Positions 59,218-64,000 of a DNA stretch of 64,000 nucleotides are shown here, piece after piece. How positions within the stretch are numbered: the stretch's first letter is position 1; the number at the start of each line of letters is the position of its first letter. The translations under genes and the position numbers were made by a program. A model generated the notes under the pieces. It made no database searches. It was given only the letters and a program-made list of their open reading frames with translations, and was not told the origin of the DNA. Source of the DNA: JAAXGX01 sp965203565. GTDB lineage: Bacteria; Acidobacteriota; Vicinamibacteria; Vicinamibacterales; UBA8438. Location: positions 992,001-1,056,000 of the forward strand of contig OZ241896.1 of the NCBI GenBank assembly GCA_965203565.1. The letters run 5' to 3'.

Positions 59218-61205
59218 CTCTCGGCGCCCCGCGGGGGTTCCACCACGGGCTGCTGGCCGTCGCGATCCTCGTCCTCTTCGCCGCCGCGGGCGCCGCCGTC
59301 GTGGGCGACTACGGCGTCTCGGTGGACGCGGACAAACAGCGGCGCATCGCCGCGGCGAACCTGGAGTACGTCCTGGGCCGCGACGACGCACTGTCCGCCC
59401 ACAATCTCCACCGGCCCCACGAGCGGTACTACGGCGTGGCGTTCGAGACGCCGCTGCTCCTCGCCGAGCGGGCGCTCGGCCTCGACGACAGCCGCACGGC
59501 GTATCTGCTGCGCCACGGCGTCACCCACCTGTTCTGGCTGGGCGGCGGCTTCGCCTGCTTCCTGCTCGCCCGCCGGCTGTTCAGAAGCGGGCCCCTCGCC
59601 CTCCTGGCGATGCTGCTGTTCCTGCTCCAGCCCCGCCTGTACGCCCACGCGTTCTTCAACAGCAAGGACGTCCCCTTCCTGTCGATGTTCATGATCGCGC
59701 TGTGCCTGGTCCACCGGGCGTTCGAGAAGGACACGGTCCGCGCGTTCGTGGTCCTGGGAGCGGCGGCGGCGGTGTTGACGAACCTGCGCATCATGGGCGT
59801 GATGCTCGTCGCCGCCGTGCTGGGCATGCGGGCGTTGGACCTGCTCCATGCTGCGGAGCGGAGCGAACGCCGGCGCGTTCTGAAGACGGCCGGCGCCTTC
59901 GCGGCGGCGGGCGCCGCGACGCTGTACGCGATCAGTCCGTACCTGTGGAGCGACCCGCGGGAGTTCGCCGAGGCGCTCCGGGTCCTCTCCGAACATCCGA
60001 ACACTCCCTGGGAGCTCTTCCAGGGACGACTGGTTCGTGCGGACGATCTTCCATGGCGTTACGTTCCGACGTGGGTCGCCATCACGACGCCGCCGTTCAC
60101 GCTGCTGCTGGGCGGCGTCGGGGTCGTCGGCGCTGCGTGGCGCGTCGCCGCGCGTCCCGGCCGGGCGCTGCGCAACACGCCGCTGCGGTTCGAACTTCTG
60201 CTGACCGCCTGTCTGACGGCGCCGCCGCTCGCCGTGGCGGCGCTGGGCGCGCACGCCTTCAACGGGTGGCGGCACCTGTACTTCCTGCACGCGCCGCTCT
60301 GTCTGCTGGCGGCGTCCGGGCTGCGTCTGCCGGCGTCGCGCGATGCGGCCTGGGTGCGCCGGGGAACGTATGCGGCGGCGGGCGTCGCGGCGGCGGGCAT
60401 CCTGATCGCCATGGCGCGCATCCATCCGCTTCAGCACGTCTACTTCAATTTCCTCGTCGACAGGACGACGCCGGAGCGTCTCCGGGCGCAGTACGAAACG
60501 GATTACTGGGAGACGGCGTCCCTCGGCATGCTGCGTCATCTGGCGCGAGCATACCCGTCGCCCAGTTTGTGCGTGGACGGGCAACCGCGCGCCTTGTTGA
60601 GACACAGTCATCAGCTGCTCTCCGAAACGCAAAGAAAGAGAATCCAGCTCAGATTCGTGTGCCGCGGCCGCGCCGATTTCGTCGCCGGGAAGTTTTATGG
60701 AGGCGCCGGGACCGATCCGCCCGCAACGCATGCTCCGGCAGTCTGGACCGGGAAGGCGTACGGCGCCACGCTCGTCAGGTTGTACGGCCTCAACCCGGCG
60801 CTGCTGGACGATTTTCACCTGGGCCGCTCCCGCGAGGCGTACCGGTCGTTGACGCAGGGCGCGCCGGCGGCTCGCGCGTACTACGACGTGCGCTTCGACG
60901 CCGCCCGCGGCGCCCTGACGTACGCCAGGGCGCCGTGCGTTGCGGCCGATGCGCGCGCGCGTTTCTTCCTGCACGTCGTTCCCGTGGACGCGGACGACCT
61001 GCCTGACGACCAGGTGCGGAACGGTTTCGACAACCGGGATTTCAACCTGCCCGAGCTGGCGCTGTTCGACGGGAAATGCCTCGTGACGATCCGGTTGCCG
61101 GAGTACGCCGTCGATCACGTCAGGACCGGACAGACCGAGAAGAACGGCGACGTCTGGACCGCTCTGTGGGAGGAGACGATCCGGATGCGTCCGTTGCGGC
61201 CATGA
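59214..61205 (+). CDS. GT-C-like polytopic membrane protein, tandem copy 2 (function unknown)
   Basis: 663 residues, colinear with copies 1 and 3. The first ten residues differ (TLGAPRGFHHG in place of the ISRISCRTW shared by the others). QPRLYAHAFFNSKDVPFL, NGWRHLYFLHAPL and ETDYWE (D430, Y431, W432) are all present; the last matches what I recall as a signature of this GT-C-like group, so copy 2 is the best candidate for a fully active protein. C-terminal soluble domain as in copy 3. Stop overlaps copy 3 by ATGA. Confidence 0.85.
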   Translation: MTLGAPRGFHHGLLAVAILVLFAAAGAAVVGDYGVSVDADKQRRIAAANLEYVLGRDDALSAHNLHRPHERYYGVAFETPLLLAERALGLDDSRTAYLLRHGVTHLFWLGGGFACFLLARRLFRSGPLALLAMLLFLLQPRLYAHAFFNSKDVPFLSMFMIALCLVHRAFEKDTVRAFVVLGAAAAVLTNLRIMGVMLVAAVLGMRALDLLHAAERSERRRVLKTAGAFAAAGAATLYAISPYLWSDPREFAEALRVLSEHPNTPWELFQGRLVRADDLPWRYVPTWVAITTPPFTLLLGGVGVVGAAWRVAARPGRALRNTPLRFELLLTACLTAPPLAVAALGAHAFNGWRHLYFLHAPLCLLAASGLRLPASRDAAWVRRGTYAAAGVAAAGILIAMARIHPLQHVYFNFLVDRTTPERLRAQYETDYWETASLGMLRHLARAYPSPSLCVDGQPRALLRHSHQLLSETQRKRIQLRFVCRGRADFVAGKFYGGAGTDPPATHAPAVWTGKAYGATLVRLYGLNPALLDDFHLGRSREAYRSLTQGAPAARAYYDVRFDAARGALTYARAPCVAADARARFFLHVVPVDADDLPDDQVRNGFDNRDFNLPELALFDGKCLVTIRLPEYAVDHVRTGQTEKNGDVWTALWEETIRMRPLRP

Positions 61206-63223
61206 CGATTTCCCGCATCTCCTGTCGGACGTGGGCCGTCGCGACGCTCGTCCTCTTCACCGCCGCGGGCGCCGGCGTCGTGGGCGACTACGGTGTCTCG
61301 GGGGACGCGGACCGTCAGCGGCGAATCGCCGCGGCGAACCTGGAGTACGCCCTGGGCGACGACGACGCACTGTCCGCTCGCAATCTCACCGAGGCCCACA
61401 ATCGGTACTACGGCGTGGCGTTCGAGCTGCCGCTGCTGCTCGCCGAGCGGACGCTCGGCCTCGACGACAGCCGCACGGCGCATCTGTTCCGCCACGGCGC
61501 CACCCACCTGTTCTGGCTGTGCGGCGGCTTCGCCTGCTTCCTGCTCGCCCGACGGCTGTTCGACAGCGGGCCCCTCGCCCTCCTGGCGATGCTGCTGTTC
61601 CTGCTCCAGCCCCGCCTGTACGCCCACGCGTTCTTCAACAGCAAGGACGTTCCCTTCCTGGCGATGTTCATGATCGCGCTGTGCCTGGTCCACCGGGCGT
61701 TCGAGAAGGACACGGTCCGCGCGTTCGCGGTCCTGGGGGCGGCGGCGGCGGTGCTGACGAACCTGCGCATCATGGGCGTGATGCTCGTCGCCGCCGTGCT
61801 GGGCATGCGGGCGTTGGACCTGCTCCATGCTGCGCAGCGGAGCGGGCGCCGGCGCGTTCTGAAGACGGCCGCGGCGTTCGCGGCGGCGGGCGCCGCGACG
61901 CTGTACGCGATCAGTCCGTACCTGTGGAGTGACCCGCGTCAGTTCGCCGAGGCGCTCCGGGTGCTCTCCGAACACCCGACTTTTGCAGAGCAACTCTTTC
62001 AGGGACGACTGGTTCGTGCGGACGATCTGCCGTGGCGTTACGTTCCGACGTGGATGGCGGTCACGACGCCGCCGTTCACGCTGCTGCTGGGTTGCGTCGG
62101 AGTGGCCGGCGTTGCGTGGCGCGCCGCCGCGCGTCCCGGCCGGGCGCTTCGCAACACGCCGCTGCGGTTCGGACTTCTGCTGACCGCCTGTCTGACGGCG
62201 CCGCCGCTCGCCGTGGCGGCGCTGGGCGCGCACACCTACGGCGGGTGGCGGCACCTGTATTTCCTGCACGCGCCGCTCTGCCTGCTGGCGGCGTCCGGGT
62301 TGCGCCTGCTGGCGCCGCGCGACCCCGCCTGGGTGCGCCGAGGGACGTATGCGGCGGCGGGCGTCGCGGCGGCGGGCATCCTGATCGCCATGGCGCGCAT
62401 CCATCCGCTTCAGCACGTCTACTTCAATTTCCTCGTCGACAGGACGACGCCGGAGCATCTCCGGGCGCAGTACGAAATAAGTCACAGGAAGACGGCGTCC
62501 CTCGGCATGCTGCGTCATCTGGCGCGAGCATACCCGTCGCCCAGTTTGTGCGTGGACGGGCAAACGCGCGCTTTGTTGAGACCCAGTGATCAGCTGCTCC
62601 CCGAAACGCAAAGAAAGAGAATCCATCTCAGATTCGTGTGCCGCGGCCGCGCCGATTTCGTCGCCGAAAAGTTTTACGGAAGCGCCGGGACCGATCCGCC
62701 CGAAACGCATGCTCCGGCAGTCTGGACCAGCAAGGCGTACGGCGCCACGCTCGTCAGATTGTACGGCCTCAACCCGGCGCTGCTGGACGATTTCCACCTG
62801 GGCCGCTCCCGCGAGACGTACCGGTCGCTGACGCAGGGCGCGCCGGCGGCTCGCGCGTACTACGACGTGCGCTTCGACGCCGCCCGCGGCGTCCTGACGT
62901 ACGCCAGGGCGCCGTGCGCTGCGGCCGATGCGCGCGCGCGTTTCTTCCTGCACGTCGTTCCCGCGGACGCGGACGACCTGCCTGACGACCAGGTTCGGCA
63001 AGGTTTCGACAACCGGGATTTCAACCTGCCCGATCAGGCGCTGTTCGACGGGAAGTGCCTCGCCGCCGTTCGGCTGCCGGAGTACGCCGTCGATCACGTC
63101 AGGACCGGACAGACCGAGAGGAACGGCGACGTCTGGACCGCCCTGTGGGAGGAACGGCTTCAGCTTGCGCGGGCGGCGCGCGATTCGGTAGGATCGATAT
63201 CCGACCATTCAGGTCGCAGATAG
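61202..63223 (+). CDS. GT-C-like polytopic membrane protein, tandem copy 3 (function unknown)
   Basis: 673 residues. N-terminal and central membrane parts resemble copy 1 (ISRISCRTWAV, LLAPRDPAWVRRG), while the C-terminal domain resembles copy 2 (LCVDGQ, VCRGRADFVA, YYDVRFDAARG), so it looks mosaic. The TDYW position reads ISHRK (residue 427 on), losing the Asp, Tyr and Trp. The last 24 residues (RLQLARAARDSVGSISDHSG) replace the ETIRMxPLRP end of copies 1 and 2, marking the edge of the duplication. A candidate suf promoter lies within this new end. Confidence 0.84.
   Translation: MTISRISCRTWAVATLVLFTAAGAGVVGDYGVSGDADRQRRIAAANLEYALGDDDALSARNLTEAHNRYYGVAFELPLLLAERTLGLDDSRTAHLFRHGATHLFWLCGGFACFLLARRLFDSGPLALLAMLLFLLQPRLYAHAFFNSKDVPFLAMFMIALCLVHRAFEKDTVRAFAVLGAAAAVLTNLRIMGVMLVAAVLGMRALDLLHAAQRSGRRRVLKTAAAFAAAGAATLYAISPYLWSDPRQFAEALRVLSEHPTFAEQLFQGRLVRADDLPWRYVPTWMAVTTPPFTLLLGCVGVAGVAWRAAARPGRALRNTPLRFGLLLTACLTAPPLAVAALGAHTYGGWRHLYFLHAPLCLLAASGLRLLAPRDPAWVRRGTYAAAGVAAAGILIAMARIHPLQHVYFNFLVDRTTPEHLRAQYEISHRKTASLGMLRHLARAYPSPSLCVDGQTRALLRPSDQLLPETQRKRIHLRFVCRGRADFVAEKFYGSAGTDPPETHAPAVWTSKAYGATLVRLYGLNPALLDDFHLGRSRETYRSLTQGAPAARAYYDVRFDAARGVLTYARAPCAAADARARFFLHVVPADADDLPDDQVRQGFDNRDFNLPDQALFDGKCLAAVRLPEYAVDHVRTGQTERNGDVWTALWEERLQLARAARDSVGSISDHSGRR
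63165..63194 (+). promoter_or_regulatory. Possible promoter for sufB, inside the end of GT-C copy 3
   Basis: TTGCGC (63165-63170), 18-base spacer, TAGGAT (63189-63194); start near 63201, about 80 bases before the sufB ATG. No recognisable IscR or Fur operator is seen. Confidence 0.35.
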
Positions 63224-63282
63224 CGGCGGAGAACGGACCGACGCCGACAGGCGGGCGGAGACCCGGCCGGGAGCAGCCGACA

Positions 63283-64000
63283 ATGGCGACTTCGACCGAC
63301 GACATCGAGCAACTCGCGAACCAGGACTACAAGTACGGCTTCGTCACCGACGTGGACGCCGAGACGGTCCCGCCGGGTCTGAACGAGGAGATCGTCCGGA
63401 CGATCTCGGCGAAGAAGGGCGAGCCGGAGTGGCTGCTGGAGTGGCGGCTGAACGCGCTGCGCGTCTGGCGGACGATGACCGAGCCGACGTGGCACAACGT
63501 CAGCTTCCCGCCGGTCGACTTCCAGGAGATCATCTACTACTCCGCCCCGAAGCGGAAGCCGAAGCTGGAGAGCCTCGACGACGTCGACCCGGAGATCAAG
63601 GCGACGTTCGACAAGCTCGGCATCCCGCTCGAGGAGCAGAAGGTGATGGCCGGCGTGGCGGTCGACGCGGTCTTCGACTCGGTCTCGGTGGCCACCACCT
63701 TCAAGGACAAGCTGGCCGAGCTCGGCATCGTCTTCTGCTCGTTCTCGGAAGCGGTGCGCGACCACCCGGACCTGGTGCGCCGCTACCTCGGGTCGGTCGT
63801 GCCGGCGTCGGACAACTTCTACGCCGCGCTCAACTCGGCCGTCTTCTCCGACGGCTCGTTCGCCTACGTTCCCAAGGGCGTCCGGTGCCCGATGGAGCTG
63901 TCGACCTATTTCCGGATCAACGCGGCGCAGACCGGGCAGTTCGAGCGGACGCTGCTGGTGGCGGACGCAGGAGCGGCGGTGAGCTACCTCGAAGGGTGCA
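63283..64000 (+). CDS. sufB: Fe-S cluster assembly protein SufB (5' part)
   Basis: Scaffold subunit of the SufBCD complex. 239 residues are in the window and the gene runs off the end. NQDYKYGFVTDVDAETVPPG, EPEWLLEWRLNALRVW, YYSAPK, VVPASDNFYAALNSAVFSDG, YVPKGVRCPMELSTYFRIN and SYLEGC are strong SufB blocks. ATG 63283 is preceded by GGGAG. 59 bases separate it from copy 3 of the GT-C genes. sufC and sufD presumably follow outside the window. Confidence 0.97.
   Translation, partial: MATSTDDIEQLANQDYKYGFVTDVDAETVPPGLNEEIVRTISAKKGEPEWLLEWRLNALRVWRTMTEPTWHNVSFPPVDFQEIIYYSAPKRKPKLESLDDVDPEIKATFDKLGIPLEEQKVMAGVAVDAVFDSVSVATTFKDKLAELGIVFCSFSEAVRDHPDLVRRYLGSVVPASDNFYAALNSAVFSDGSFAYVPKGVRCPMELSTYFRINAAQTGQFERTLLVADAGAAVSYLEGC

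Larger units (their letters stand above)
57229..63223 (+). repeat. Three tandem gene-length direct repeats (about 1.99 kb each)
   Basis: Units start at 57229, 59214 and 61202, each a whole gene joined head to tail by ATGA overlaps. Nucleotide identity is very high in blocks but uneven between pairs: copy 1 and copy 3 almost match around the GGWRHLYF region, copy 2 and copy 3 around the C-terminal domain. No transposase or terminal inverted repeat is present. Confidence 0.93.

Noticed and set aside
57229..63223. Triplicated block as a mobile element
   Set aside because: No transposase, integrase, terminal inverted repeats or target duplications; the pattern fits plain tandem duplication.

Overview
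The window is GC-rich, densely coding chromosomal DNA from a diderm bacterium. It encodes the outer-membrane LPS assembly protein LptD, Sec translocon parts, and most of the core ribosome and RNA polymerase genes. The organism is most likely an acidobacterium, possibly a Vicinamibacteria-type lineage. That placement is inference from the very high GC, the gene order, an RpoB N-terminal double zinc-ribbon insertion that I recall from acidobacterial RpoB (unverified), and the house-keeping protein sequences. No rRNA, CRISPR array, prophage, insertion sequence or integrase was found.

Layout. (1) 1-5120, minus strand: deoxynucleoside kinase - accD - folC - lptD (truncated by the window edge), an apparent operon. 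(2) 5191-7359, plus: a HEAT-repeat/cyclophilin fusion, convergent with ddl (7364-8527, minus). (3) 8580-12698, plus: tgt - yajC - secD - secF, the tRNA-modification/Sec-accessory operon. (4) 12915-23581, plus: tRNA-Gln - prs - rplY - pth - rpsF - rpsR - rplI - dnaB - alr - radA - plsC - ispDF - rlmB, mostly overlapping or closely spaced. (5) 23594-37337: tRNA-Thr/Tyr/Gly/Thr - tuf - rpmG - tRNA-Trp - secE - nusG - rplKAJL - rpoBC. The Thr-Tyr-Gly-Thr-tuf order is the same as the E. coli thrU-tyrU-glyT-thrT-tufB locus. (6) 37537-41819: str operon rpsL - rpsG - fusA - a second tuf. (7) 41851-57195: S10, spc and alpha operons as one run from rpsJ to rplQ, with infA missing from its usual place between map and rpmJ. 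(8) 57229-63223: three tandem, translationally coupled copies of a large polytopic GT-C-like membrane protein of unknown function. (9) 63283-64000: 5' part of sufB (Fe-S cluster assembly).

Gene cooperation. Most of the window is the machinery of translation and transcription: over 30 ribosomal proteins, RNAP alpha, beta and beta-prime, EF-G, two EF-Tu, NusG, six tRNAs, Pth, Tgt and RlmB. It is interleaved with Sec export (SecY, SecE, SecD, SecF, YajC), nascent-chain processing (Map), nucleotide supply (Adk, Prs, dNK) and envelope precursors (Ddl, Alr, PlsC, AccD, IspDF, LptD).

The least ordinary features are the eight-cysteine insertion in RpoB, whose first ribbon resembles the beta-prime zinc-binding domain in the same cell; the tandem GT-C triplication with mosaic copies and a decaying signature motif; the two tuf genes that differ by only three synonymous bases; symmetric -10 elements between divergent gene pairs; and small intergenic repeats. 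I did not see a clearly new multi-gene defence or metabolic system.
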